Assembly (NCBI GenBank): GCA_037443765.1
Contig: JBBINS010000019.1
Location: forward strand, 1-31,164
Length of the DNA stretch: 31,164 nt
DNA from: CAIKZZ01 sp037443765
Lineage (GTDB): Bacteria > Pseudomonadota > Gammaproteobacteria > Steroidobacterales > Steroidobacteraceae
Direction of reading: 5' to 3'
Shown: in pieces, positions 6,376 through 15,100 of the stretch
How positions within the stretch are numbered: the stretch's first letter is position 1
Layout: each line of letters opens with the position of its first letter
The notes under the pieces: model-generated
What the model was told of the DNA's origin: nothing
Database searches by the model: none
The model's input: only the letters and a program-made list of their open reading frames with translations
Made by a program: the position numbers and the translations under genes

Positions 6376-8091
6376 TCAGGTCGCGAAGAACTTGAGCGTG
6401 CCGAAGTCCTGATCCAGCGGTCGGGCCGTCGTCGTCGCCGTGGCTGCGAGTGCGGCGGCGCGCCCGTGCGCCGCCTCCAGGTACGATGCGTACAGCCGCG
6501 CGCGCGCGTCGACGGGCAGGGCCGTCTCGCGGCAGTCCGCGGCCTTGAGCGCGTCCTCGAGGGAAAACGCCTGGAACGATTCCTCGAAGCCGCGGCAGGC
6601 CCAAAGGCCCGTGCGCGCATCGAAGTCGTACAACGGCAGGAACCGGTGGCCGTGCTCTGCAACGAAGTTCACGGCCTCGACGATGTAGTCGGCCTCGGCG
6701 TCGTCCATCACGAAATGAAACCCGATACGGCACCAGCCGGGCTTGATGCCCTGGAAACCTTTGCGCACCCAGTCGCGGAATTGCTCCGACACGTCGGGCC
6801 CGATGCGCAGCAGCCGGTGGCCGTACGGGCCGGCGCACGAACAGCCCGCGCGCGACTGGATGCCGAACAGGTCGTTGAGAAGCGCGGTCACGAACTTCGG
6901 GTGCAGGTACGAGCCCGCCGGATCGCGCAGGTTGAACGACACGATCGAGATCCGGCGGGCGGCGTCGGCGTTGCCGAGGATCTCGATGCGCGGGTTGCTG
7001 CTCCAGCGCTCGAGTGCTCGGCGCAGCAGCCGGGCTTCGCGCTCCTCGATCCGGGCGGGGGTGATGGCCGCCTTGAGCTCGAAGACGAGCGCCGCCTTGA
7101 GCGTCTGCAGCACGCCCGGTGTTCCCGAGCGCTCCCGCGCCTCGACGTCGGCGACGAAGTCTTCGTCCACCTCGCTCACGTAGTCGACGGTGCCGCCACC
7201 ACAGACAGTGGGCGGCAGCTCGCGGTGGTAGAGGCGCTCGTTGAAGACGAGCACGCCGCACGCTCCCGGTCCGCCCAGGAACTTGTGCGGCGAGACGAAC
7301 ACCGCATCGAGCGACGAATCGCCGCCCGCGGGCCCGGCGGGCGGGTTCATGTCGATTTCGACGTACGGCGCCGAGGCGGCGAAGTCGAAGCACGCGAAGG
7401 CCCCGTTCGCATGCAGGAGGCGCGCGATCTCGCCGATCGGGGAGCGCATGCCGGTCACGTTGGAGGCGGCGGAGAACGAGCCGATCCGCAGTCGGTCGCG
7501 GTATTGCGGGTCCTGTAGCAGCATCTCGAGGTGCCCGAGGTCGACGCCGCCGTCCGGGGCCAGCCGTACCTCGACGACGGTCGCGAAACCGTGGCGCCAC
7601 GACACTTCGTTGGAGTGATGCTCGTACGGCCCGACGAAGACCACGGGCTGGCGCTCCCGCTGCCGGGCGCCGAAGGCCGCGACCTGCTCGGGGCCGATGA
7701 ACTCCGTGAGTTCGTCGAGCAGCGTCTGGCGCGTCGCGGGCGGGATCGCGACGCCGACGATTTCCTGCAACTTGTGGATCGCGCCGGTCGCGCCGGTGCC
7801 GCACGCCACGATCCGGCCGGCAGGCCCGGCATGGACGGCCCGCTTGATGGCGCTTTCTGCCTCGTGCAGCAGCTGCGTCATGCTGCGGCCGGTGATGTCG
7901 TCCTCGGTGTGCGTGTTCGCATAGAGCCGTTGCAGCCCGAGCAGATAGCGCTCGATGAACAGCAGGCATCGTCCCGAGGCGGTGTAGTCGCAGTAGACCA
8001 GCAGGCGCCGGCCGAACGGCGTCTCGATCGGCGCGTCGATGCCGACGACCTGCGAGCGAAGCCAGCCGAAGTCGATTAGCGGGAGGTTCAT
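6376..8091 (-). CDS. Class V aminotransferase / cysteine desulfurase-like PLP enzyme
   Basis: The product is 571 residues from the ATG before NLPLIDFGWLR; longer in-frame starts add only an Arg-rich leader. The PLP fold shows the expected marks: CGTGATGAIHKL (phosphate loop, near 97-108), HHSNEVSW near 158, FDFAAS with Asp236, and SPHKFLGGPG with the Schiff-base Lys270. A CSCAGPYGH loop (Cys417/Cys419) sits where cysteine desulfurases carry their catalytic Cys. About 100 residues beyond the usual end (FLPLYDFDARTGLW... to the C-terminus) and the overall length exceed the roughly 400 residues of SufS/CsdA. It could be a desulfurase, a lyase or an aminotransferase; the family is sure, the reaction is not. 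It diverges from the ArsR operon across 132 bases. Confidence 0.85.
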   Translation of the reverse strand: MNLPLIDFGWLRSQVVGIDAPIETPFGRRLLVYCDYTASGRCLLFIERYLLGLQRLYANTHTEDDITGRSMTQLLHEAESAIKRAVHAGPAGRIVACGTGATGAIHKLQEIVGVAIPPATRQTLLDELTEFIGPEQVAAFGARQRERQPVVFVGPYEHHSNEVSWRHGFATVVEVRLAPDGGVDLGHLEMLLQDPQYRDRLRIGSFSAASNVTGMRSPIGEIARLLHANGAFACFDFAASAPYVEIDMNPPAGPAGGDSSLDAVFVSPHKFLGGPGACGVLVFNERLYHRELPPTVCGGGTVDYVSEVDEDFVADVEARERSGTPGVLQTLKAALVFELKAAITPARIEEREARLLRRALERWSSNPRIEILGNADAARRISIVSFNLRDPAGSYLHPKFVTALLNDLFGIQSRAGCSCAGPYGHRLLRIGPDVSEQFRDWVRKGFQGIKPGWCRIGFHFVMDDAEADYIVEAVNFVAEHGHRFLPLYDFDARTGLWACRGFEESFQAFSLEDALKAADCRETALPVDARARLYASYLEAAHGRAAALAATATTTARPLDQDFGTLKFFAT

Positions 8092-8189
8092 GGACGTTTC
8101 CGGTCGTGCCCGTACGGGCGTGCGGCCGCGGATCCGGCCAGCCGGCAATCTAGTGCATTGGCGCGGGCTGCGACACTGCCGGCGGGCCC

Positions 8190-8233
8190 TTGACAAATAG
8201 TAAGCATAAACTTACGGTAAGACATGACTTACG
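8190..8233 (+). promoter_or_regulatory. Promoter and double palindromic operator of the ArsR operon
   Basis: A perfect -35 TTGACA lies at 8190-8195. Seventeen bases on is TACGGT (8213-8218), a weak -10, which would start transcription at about 8225, on the start codon (8224). Between and over these run two tandem copies of GTAAG-N6-CTTAC-G: 8200-8216 and 8217-8233. The first overlaps the spacer and -10. The second contains the ATG in its centre. No Shine-Dalgarno sequence precedes the ATG, consistent with a leaderless message. The design fits autorepression by the ArsR product. Confidence 0.7.
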
Positions 8234-8550
8234 GAAGCGCGCTGAGCTGCCTCGCAGACCCTACCCGCCGCAGGATCTTCGAGCGGCTGCGCTCGGGGCC
8301 CGCCGCAGTCAGCGTCGTGGCCCGCGGCCTGCCGGTCAGCCGGCCCGCCGTATCCCAGCACCTCAAGGTGCTGAAGGACGCCGGACTCGTGAACGATCGG
8401 CCCGACGGTACGCGACGCGTGTACTACATCGATCCCGATGGCCTCGGCGAGCTGCGGGCGTGGCTCGACCAGTTCTGGGGCGCGGCGCTCGATTCCTTCA
8501 AGAACGACCTTGAACCCCAGCTAGCGAGTCGGCCGAGGAGAAAACCATGA
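8224..8550 (+). CDS. ArsR-family winged-helix repressor
   Basis: The 108-residue product is a compact ArsR/SmtB-type regulator. It opens with the typical LADPTRRRIFERL helix, has the recognition helix region VSRPAVSQHLKVLKDAGLV at about 37-56 and the wing DGTRRVYYIDP at about 60-70. It lacks the paired-Cys metal site of true ArsR (only one Cys, near residue 8), so it probably belongs to the large non-metal group that sits beside SRPBCC genes. It probably binds the tandem GTAAG-N6-CTTAC palindromes that overlap its promoter and start codon. The stop overlaps the next start as ATGA. Confidence 0.9.
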   Translation: MTYGSALSCLADPTRRRIFERLRSGPAAVSVVARGLPVSRPAVSQHLKVLKDAGLVNDRPDGTRRVYYIDPDGLGELRAWLDQFWGAALDSFKNDLEPQLASRPRRKP

Positions 8551-9038
8551 ACCGTACCGTTCCGATCGCCCCCGTGCGCAAGAGCGTCGTAGTCGACGCG
8601 ACTCCGGACCAGGCGTTTGAGGCGTTCAGCGCCCGGATCGACCGCTGGTGGCCAAAGACGCATGGGATCGGCGCGGCGCCGGTGCGCGAGTCCGTGATCG
8701 AGCCCTACGTCGGCGGTCGCTGGTACACGCGCTGCGAGGACGGCTCGGACGTCACCGTCGGCCACGTGCGCGCTTGGGAGCCCGGCCGGCGGCTCGTGTT
8801 CAGCTGGGAGATCAGCGCCGACTGGAAGCCCGATGCCCGGGCCGCCTTCGCCTCGGAGGTCCAGGTGACGTTCACCGCCCAGGCCGACGGCCAGACCCGC
8901 GTCGACCTCGAGCATCGCGACTTCGAGCGCATGGACGCGCCCGGCGGCGAGACGATGCGCAACGCCGTCGACGGCGGCTGGCCGGCGCTGCTCGCGCTCT
9001 TTGCGGCGGAGGTGGCGCGTGGCGCCGGTGCGCCATGA
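8547..9038 (+). CDS. SRPBCC / AHSA1-like domain protein
   Basis: The 163-residue product begins at an ATG that overlaps the ArsR stop, with GGAGAAAA just upstream. It is a single START/Bet v1-type fold: VVVDATPDQAFEAFS (strand-helix), RWWPKTHGIG, the GGRWYTRCEDGSDVTVGHV hairpin, GRRLVFSWEI, and a long C-terminal helix from GGETMRNAVDGGWPALLALF. This is the pattern of the AHSA1/SRPBCC proteins usually encoded beside ArsR regulators. They have a hydrophobic cavity and are thought to bind or transform small hydrophobic ligands; no catalytic residues can be named. Cytoplasmic. It is coupled at both ends, with its own stop overlapping the GST start. Confidence 0.9.
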   Translation: MNRTVPIAPVRKSVVVDATPDQAFEAFSARIDRWWPKTHGIGAAPVRESVIEPYVGGRWYTRCEDGSDVTVGHVRAWEPGRRLVFSWEISADWKPDARAAFASEVQVTFTAQADGQTRVDLEHRDFERMDAPGGETMRNAVDGGWPALLALFAAEVARGAGAP

Positions 9039-9727
9039 GCGCATTCGTCGTCCACAGCATCCCGGGCAGCCCGTTCGGCCGAGCGGTGCTGGCGACGCTG
9101 GAGGAGAAGCGCGCGCCCTACCGCCTGGCGGCGGTCGCCCCGGGCACCCTGCGTGCCCGGGAGCACGTCGCGCGCCACGCGTTCGGCCGGATCCCGGTCC
9201 TCGATCACGGCGACTTCAGCCTGTACGAGACGCAGGCGATCCTGCGCTACGTCGACCGCGTCGTGCCCGAGCCGGCGCTGACGCCGGCGGACCCACGCGC
9301 GGCCGGGCGCATGGATCAGCTGATGAACATCAACGACTGGTACCTCTTTCAGGGGGTGGCCAACGTGATCGCTTTCCAGCGGATCGTCGGACCACGCCTA
9401 TTCGGCCTCACCTGCGACGAGGCCGCAATCGCGGCCGCGATGCCGAAGGGACGCGTCGTGTTCGACGAGCTCGCCCGCCACGTCGGCAGGGGGCCGTTCT
9501 TCGCGGGCGACGCCCTCAGCCTCGCGGACCTGCTGCTCGCCCCCCAGCTCGACTTCCTGAGCGAAACGCCGGAATGGCCCGCGCTGGTCGCCGGCAACAC
9601 GGCACTCGTGCGCTGGCTCGACCGGATGAACGCGCGGCCCAGCATGGCTGCCACCACCTGGGAGCGTGTCGCTGCCATGGCACAGGGCGGCCAGCCGACT
9701 GAACCGCGGCCAGGCGCCGGCGCCTGA
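9035..9727 (+). CDS. Glutathione S-transferase
   Basis: The 230-residue product starts at an ATG overlapping the upstream stop as ATGA. The N-terminal thioredoxin-like domain (1-80) holds GSPFGRAV with a candidate catalytic Ser12, the cis-Pro54 in RIPVLDHG and the glutathione-binding ETQAIL (Glu65-Thr66). The all-helical C-terminal domain includes the N-capping element GDALSLADLLLAPQLDF. The family conjugates or reduces electrophiles with glutathione in the cytoplasm. Being the last gene of an ArsR-SRPBCC-GST operon suggests a small-molecule-inducible detoxification role; the ligand is unknown. Confidence 0.9.
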   Translation: MSAFVVHSIPGSPFGRAVLATLEEKRAPYRLAAVAPGTLRAREHVARHAFGRIPVLDHGDFSLYETQAILRYVDRVVPEPALTPADPRAAGRMDQLMNINDWYLFQGVANVIAFQRIVGPRLFGLTCDEAAIAAAMPKGRVVFDELARHVGRGPFFAGDALSLADLLLAPQLDFLSETPEWPALVAGNTALVRWLDRMNARPSMAATTWERVAAMAQGGQPTEPRPGAGA

Positions 9728-9762
9728 CATGCTCGAACCCCTGAGGATCGGCGGCGCACCGG

Positions 9763-9778
9763 GCGGGCGACGGCCCGC
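9763..9778. terminator. Hairpin between convergent GST and sensor-kinase genes
   Basis: GCGGGC-GACG-GCCCGC lies in the 60-base gap between two convergent genes, a position suited to a bidirectional terminator. The stem is six bp and no T-tract follows on either strand. Confidence 0.35.
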
Positions 9779-9787
9779 TGGATCGCG

Positions 9788-11851
9788 CTAGGTTCGGGCT
9801 GCGCTCGCGGGGCACGGGAGCTGCACGCGGATGCGTGCCCCGCCACGTGCGAGCCGCTCGACGTCGACCGATCCGCGCAGGCGCCGCACGCGGTGCACGA
9901 CGTTCCGCATCAGATCGCAGTCCTCGCCCGCCGGGTCGGGTGCCAGGTGGTCGCCGTTGCCCTCGATCGCGATGCGCATCTCCTCGCCGACGACGCGCAG
10001 CTCAATGTCGACCTGCGTGCAGCTCGCGTCCCGCGAGGCCCGGGTCAACGCCGCCTGCACGATCCGGTAGGCGTCCTCGCGCAGCGTCTCCGGCACCATG
10101 TCGTCGAGCAGCCGCGACGCCGTCGCGACGCGCAGCCGGCCGCCGGCGGCAGTCTCCGCGGCAAGATTTTGTACGGCCTGCGAAAGCGACCCGCGGGCGA
10201 CGCGCACCGGCGACAGTGTCGCCGCGAGGCGGCGCACGCCGCCGATCGTGTGCGCGAGTTCGTTGAGGATCGTACGGAGCGCCTGGACGCTGCTCTCGTC
10301 CTGCGCGTCGGCGGCGCGGTGCAAGCTCTTCACCAGCATCGAGATGCCGGCGAGCTCCTGTGCGATGCCCTCGTGGGCCTCACTCGACAGCGCCCGCCGC
10401 TCCCGGGCGTCGTCGTCGATCATCGCCCGCTCGGTGCGCCGGTCGCTGGTCGTGTCCGCGAGCGTCAGTGCGATGCCGCCGATCACGGCGGTCGAGCGCT
10501 CGTCGCTGCCGACGACGGTCACGATGCGGCGCTCGCCGGAGGGCAGGATGATCTCGAAATCGATCTCCGCGACGTCGCTGCGGCCGGCGCTCAGCGCGTC
10601 GATGAACGCCGTCATGCGCGCCGCGTTCGCGGCGCCGACGAGCGAGGTCGCGGGCCCGCCGACGAGCGCATCGGGTCCGAGCCCGAGCACGCGCGAGGCG
10701 GCGGGGCTGACGTAGGACAGGCGGCCGTCGGACCCGACGACGGCAATCACGTCCCGGGAGCGGCGGACGAGCTCCGTGAGCCTCGCCTCGGCCTCCCGCA
10801 CGGCGCGCTCGCGGTGCCGCTCGTGCACTTCGTAGCGCGTCGAGATCTCGCGGCCCGTGACGAGCAGCGCTCCGAGCAGAGCGACGCCGACGGTCGCCCA
10901 CGTGTCGGCACCCTGCGGGTGGACGTGCAGGATGATCAGCGTCGTGACCGCGAGCAGGATGGCGAGTGCCGGCAGCGTGCTCGTCGCCGTCTCGGAGCGG
11001 ACCGTCGCTGGCGGCGACGTGTCGCGGCGCCGGCTCTCGGCGATGACCGCGGCGACGACCAGCGTGTCGGCGAGCAGGTAAGCGGTCGTGTAGGCGAGGG
11101 TGGCCGCCAGCGTTGCCGGGGTTTCGCCGCCGCTGAAGCACTCGGCGAGCACGTTGGCGAGCGAGGCGGCGAACAGCAGCACGAGCGAGCGCTCGCTCTT
11201 CCAATCGGTCACCTGCATGTAGGCCAGGGCCGCGAGCGCCGTCGACAGTACGAACGAGGCCGCGTAGACGGTGGCCGCCAGCGCCGCGCCCGGCTGCGTG
11301 ACGGTTGCCACCAGTATCGGGCGGACGACGAACTCCCACATCGCGACCCCAATGGCGATCATGAGCGTCGCGAGGTCGAGCCAGACGATCGGCCGGCGGA
11401 ACGAGCCGCCGAACGCGCCGAAGAAGAGCGCCATTGCGAGCGCGGCGAGAGGGAACGAGACCCAGTAGATCAGGTCACCGAGGCCGCCGACGACGTCGGT
11501 GCCGGTCGCGACCTCGAACGCCCAGATCGCGGAGCCGAGGAGGATGAAGCACAGGGAGCCGAGCAGGGCGAGCCACGCGCGCCGCCGCCGCGCCGGGGTC
11601 CGGCGCCCTCGCAGCATCCAGGCGACCGCACCGACGGCGATCGCGACTGCCGGAATCGGAGCCCAGGCGCCGAGCGCAGTCATCGTCGCGTGCGAGGCGC
11701 CCCACCGCAGGGCGATCCAGGCGTCGATCAGGAGGGTGTAGGCGCTGACGGCCAGCACAGGCCACCAGGCCTCGATCCAGCCCGAGGTCGCCGCGGAACC
11801 GGTCGCGGCGGGAGCCGGACCGCCGGGGTCGGTCGCGGGCACGCCGATCAC
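9788..11851 (-). CDS. Membrane sensor histidine kinase, NarL-type, with degenerate ATPase domain
   Basis: The 687-residue product starts with GTG behind AGGGGAA. Residues 25-335 hold about eight to ten hydrophobic segments, forming a membrane sensor region. A linker helix (336-362) leads to a PAS domain (about 362-465: RSRDVIAVVGSDGRLSYVSPAA), and then a HisKA_3-type dimerisation helix with EAHEGIAQEL and candidate phospho-acceptor His493. The ATP-binding domain is poor: the N-box reads YRIVQAALTRASRDA with Arg where the family has Asn; the G1 box is IEGNGDHL instead of DDGxG; and the G2 box is CDLMRNVVHRVRRL instead of GLxGMxER. It may be a pseudokinase or use another mechanism. No response regulator is adjacent. 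It lies 264 bases downstream of the RND permease. Confidence 0.85.
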   Translation of the reverse strand: MIGVPATDPGGPAPAATGSAATSGWIEAWWPVLAVSAYTLLIDAWIALRWGASHATMTALGAWAPIPAVAIAVGAVAWMLRGRRTPARRRRAWLALLGSLCFILLGSAIWAFEVATGTDVVGGLGDLIYWVSFPLAALAMALFFGAFGGSFRRPIVWLDLATLMIAIGVAMWEFVVRPILVATVTQPGAALAATVYAASFVLSTALAALAYMQVTDWKSERSLVLLFAASLANVLAECFSGGETPATLAATLAYTTAYLLADTLVVAAVIAESRRRDTSPPATVRSETATSTLPALAILLAVTTLIILHVHPQGADTWATVGVALLGALLVTGREISTRYEVHERHRERAVREAEARLTELVRRSRDVIAVVGSDGRLSYVSPAASRVLGLGPDALVGGPATSLVGAANAARMTAFIDALSAGRSDVAEIDFEIILPSGERRIVTVVGSDERSTAVIGGIALTLADTTSDRRTERAMIDDDARERRALSSEAHEGIAQELAGISMLVKSLHRAADAQDESSVQALRTILNELAHTIGGVRRLAATLSPVRVARGSLSQAVQNLAAETAAGGRLRVATASRLLDDMVPETLREDAYRIVQAALTRASRDASCTQVDIELRVVGEEMRIAIEGNGDHLAPDPAGEDCDLMRNVVHRVRRLRGSVDVERLARGGARIRVQLPCPASAART

Positions 11852-11968
11852 CGGGCGGCTTCCCCTGCGGGGAGACCGCCGCGCCGTTCGCGGTCCGTCT
11901 TGGACGCGATCATCGGTACCCTCGGCACGGGTCTCTTGCGTGCCCGTTGCGGTTTTTCCCTAGACGAT

Positions 11969-11986
11969 TGATCCGCAGCCGGATCA
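11969..11986. repeat. Perfect inverted repeat between the RND permease and sensor kinase
   Basis: TGATCCG-CAGC-CGGATCA has 7-bp arms and a 4-base loop, 118-135 bases before the sensor-kinase start and about 130 bases after the permease stop. It could be an operator for the kinase gene or a weak terminator of the RND operon. No T-run follows on the minus strand. Confidence 0.35.
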
Positions 11987-12115
11987 TCCCTGTCCGGCCT
12001 ATTGGATAGCACAGCCGTCGGCGGACCGACAGTGCGAAGAATCCCCTGGGTTCGTCGGCCGCGGCGATTGACGGCCCAGACGCCTGGCGCCGCGCGCGGC
12101 CGGGAGGACGGCCCG

Positions 12116-15100
12116 CTACGGGGTCGTGGCGGTCCCGTGCCGCCGGAACACCCGGTGTACGGCGACGTAGAACACCGGGATGAAGAGCACGCCGAGCGCG
12201 GTGCCCGCGAACACGCCGCCGACGACGCCGGTGCCGATGGCGCGCTGAGCGCCGGCGCCCGCGCCGGTGGCGAGCGCGAGCGGCAGCACGCCGAAGCCGA
12301 ACGCCAGCGAGGTCATCAGAATCGGCCGCAGCCGGTCACGGATCGCGTGCAGCGTCGCGGTCACGAGATCGGCACCGGCCCGGACGTTGGCCTCCGCGAA
12401 TTGCACGATCAGGATCGCGTTCTTGCTCGTCAATCCCACGGTCGTCAGCATGCCGACCTTGAAGTAGATGTCGCTCTCGAGACCGCGGACGCTCGTCGCG
12501 AGCACCGCGCCGACGATGCCGAGCGGCACGGCGAGCAGGATCGCGGTCGGCACGAGCCAGCTCTCGTAGAGCGCTGCGAGGCACAGGAACACGACCGCGA
12601 GCGAGAGCGCATAGAGAGCCGGCGTCTGGGTGCCGGCGGAGCGCTCCTCGTAGGACTGTCCGGCCCAGCCGACGCTGAATCCGGGCGGCAGCGTCGCGAC
12701 GATGCGTTCGATCTCCCCCATGGCCGCGCCGGAGCTGACCCCGGGCGCCGCGTCGCCGTTGATCTCCATCGCCGAGGCGCCGTTGAAGCGCACGAGCTGC
12801 AGCGGGCCGTAGTCCCAACGCGACGTCGCGATCGCCGATACCGGCACCATTGCGCCGGCGCCGTTGCGTACGTACCAGCGTGCGAAGTCCTCCGGCTGCA
12901 TCCGGAACGGCGCGTCGGCCTGCAGGAAGACGCGCTTGACGCGCCCGCGGTCCATGAAGTCATCGATGTAGCGGCCACCCCACGCGGTGCCGAGCGTGTC
13001 GTTGAGGTCGGCGACCGACACGCCGAGCGCCCCGGCCTTCGCGTTGTCGATGTCCAACCGAAACAGCGGCGCGTCCTCCTGGCCGTTCGGCCGTACGCCG
13101 GCGAGCAGCTTGCTCTGCGCCGCCGCGCCGAGCAGCTGGTTGCGCGCCGCGAGCAACGCCGCATGGCCCTGGCCGTTGTCGTCGCGCAGGTAGAAGTCGA
13201 AGCCGCCGATACGGCCGAGCTCGGTGACCGCGGGCGGCGCGACCGGGAACACGAACGCATCCTTGATCTGCGACAGCGCGCCGAAGGCCCGGCCGACGAC
13301 CGCATTGACGCCCTGCGCGGCCGACGGGCGCTCATCCCAGTCCTTCATGTGGATGAAGGCCATGCCGTTGTTCTGGCCGCCGCCGTTGAAGCTGAAGCCC
13401 GCGACCGTGAAGACGTCGTTGACCGCCCCCTGCTCGTGGTCGAGGAAGTAGGCCTCGACCTGGTCGAGCGCCCTGATCGTCCGGGCCTGGGTTGCGCCGG
13501 TCGGTCCCTGCACCAGCGTGAACAGGAAGCCCTGGTCCTCCGACGGCAGGAACGCGGTCGGCAGTCGCCAGAACAGGAACGCCATCGCGAGCGCGATCCC
13601 GCCAAACACCAGCATCGAGCGCGGCGTGCGCCCGATCATGCGCGCCACGAGGTCACGGTAGCGGTTATTGCCGCGATCAAAGGCGCGATTGAAGCGACCG
13701 AAGAAGCCGGCCTCGGTCACGTGCTCGCCCTTGGCGACGGGCTTCAGCAACGTCGCGCACAGCGCCGGCGTCAGGATCAACGCGACCAGCACCGACAGCA
13801 CCATCGCCGAGGCGATCGTGACCGAGAACTGGCGGTAGATGACGCCGCTCGACCCCTGCAGGAACGCCATCGGCAGGAACACCGCAGCGAGCACGGTCGC
13901 GATGCCGACGAGCGCACCGGTGATCTGGTCCATCGAGACGCGCGTGGCCTCGAGCGGCGACAGGCCCTGCTCGCTCATGACGCGCTCGACGTTCTCGACG
14001 ACGACGATCGCGTCGTCGACCAGCAGGCCGATCGCCAGCACCATCGCGAACATCGTCAGCATGTTCACCGAGTAGCCGAAGATGGCGAGCACGCCGAAGG
14101 TGCCGAACAGCACGATCGGCACCGCGATCGTCGGGATCAGCGTCGCGCGGAAGTTCTGCAGGAAGAGGTAGATGACGAGGAACACGAGGACGATCGCCTC
14201 GGCCAGCGTCTTCAGCACCTCGCGGATCGAGGCGCGCACGAACGGCGTCGTGTCGACCGGGATCACGGCCTTCAGGCCGCGGGGAAACGACGGCTCCATC
14301 TTCTTGAGCAGCGCTTCGACGCCCTGCGCGGTCGTGAGCGCGTTGGCGTTCGCGGCGAGCGAGATGCCCATGCCGGCGGCGGGGTGGCGATTGAACCGCG
14401 ACACGAAGCTGTAGTCGGCACTGCCGAGCTCGACCCGCGCCACGTCGCCGAGCCGCAACAGCGAGCCGGACGGCAGCGTGCGCAGCACGATACCGCGGAA
14501 CTGCTCCGCGGTCTGCAGGCGGCCATGGGTCGCGATGCTCGCGTTGAGCTGCTGGCCCGGGACCGCCGGCGTGCCGCCGAGCTGGCCCAGGGACAGCTGC
14601 GCGTTCTGGGCGTTGACGGCGCTCGCGACGTCCGACGGCGTGAGGCTGTAGGCCTTGAGGCGATCGGCGTCGAGCCAGATGCGCATCGCGTACTTGGCGC
14701 CGAACAGCTGCGCGGCGCCGACCCCGGGTACGCGGCTCAGCGGCTCGACCATGTTCGAGGCGGCGTAGTCGGCCATGTCGGACGCGCTCAGCGTGCCGTC
14801 CGGTGACACCAGGCCCACGACCATCAGGAAGCCGCTGGCCGACTTCGTGACGGTGACGCCCTGCTGCTGGACGATCGCGGGCAACAGCACGTTCGCCACT
14901 TGGAGCTTGTTCTGCACCTGGACCTGCGCGATGTCGGGGTTCGTCCCGCTCGCGAACGTCAGCGTGATCGCGACGTTGCCGGCGGAGTCGCTGGTCGAGG
15001 ACATGTAGAGCAACCCATCGAGGCCCGTCATGTACTGCTCGATGATCTGCGTGACCGCCTCCTCAGCCGTCTGCGCGGACGCGCCCGGGTAGTTAGTGCT

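Noticed and set aside
5333..7969. An 878-codon leftward open frame across the methyltransferase and class V genes
   Set aside because: It runs in another frame through two genes with clear catalytic motifs, and its translation is Arg/Ala/Pro-rich noise.
9728..9745. GCTCGAACCCC after the GST gene as a possible tRNA T-arm
   Set aside because: No acceptor, D or anticodon arm can be folded around it on either strand.
9893..11971. A 692-codon rightward open frame opposite the sensor kinase
   Set aside because: Its composition is Arg/Asp/Gly/Gln-rich without motifs; the real gene is on the minus strand.
12002..14806. A 934-codon rightward open frame opposite the RND permease
   Set aside because: It is a charged, Arg/Asp/Glu/His/Gln-rich antisense shadow of the permease, typical of very GC-rich DNA. 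The opposite strand has a full AcrB-type protein.
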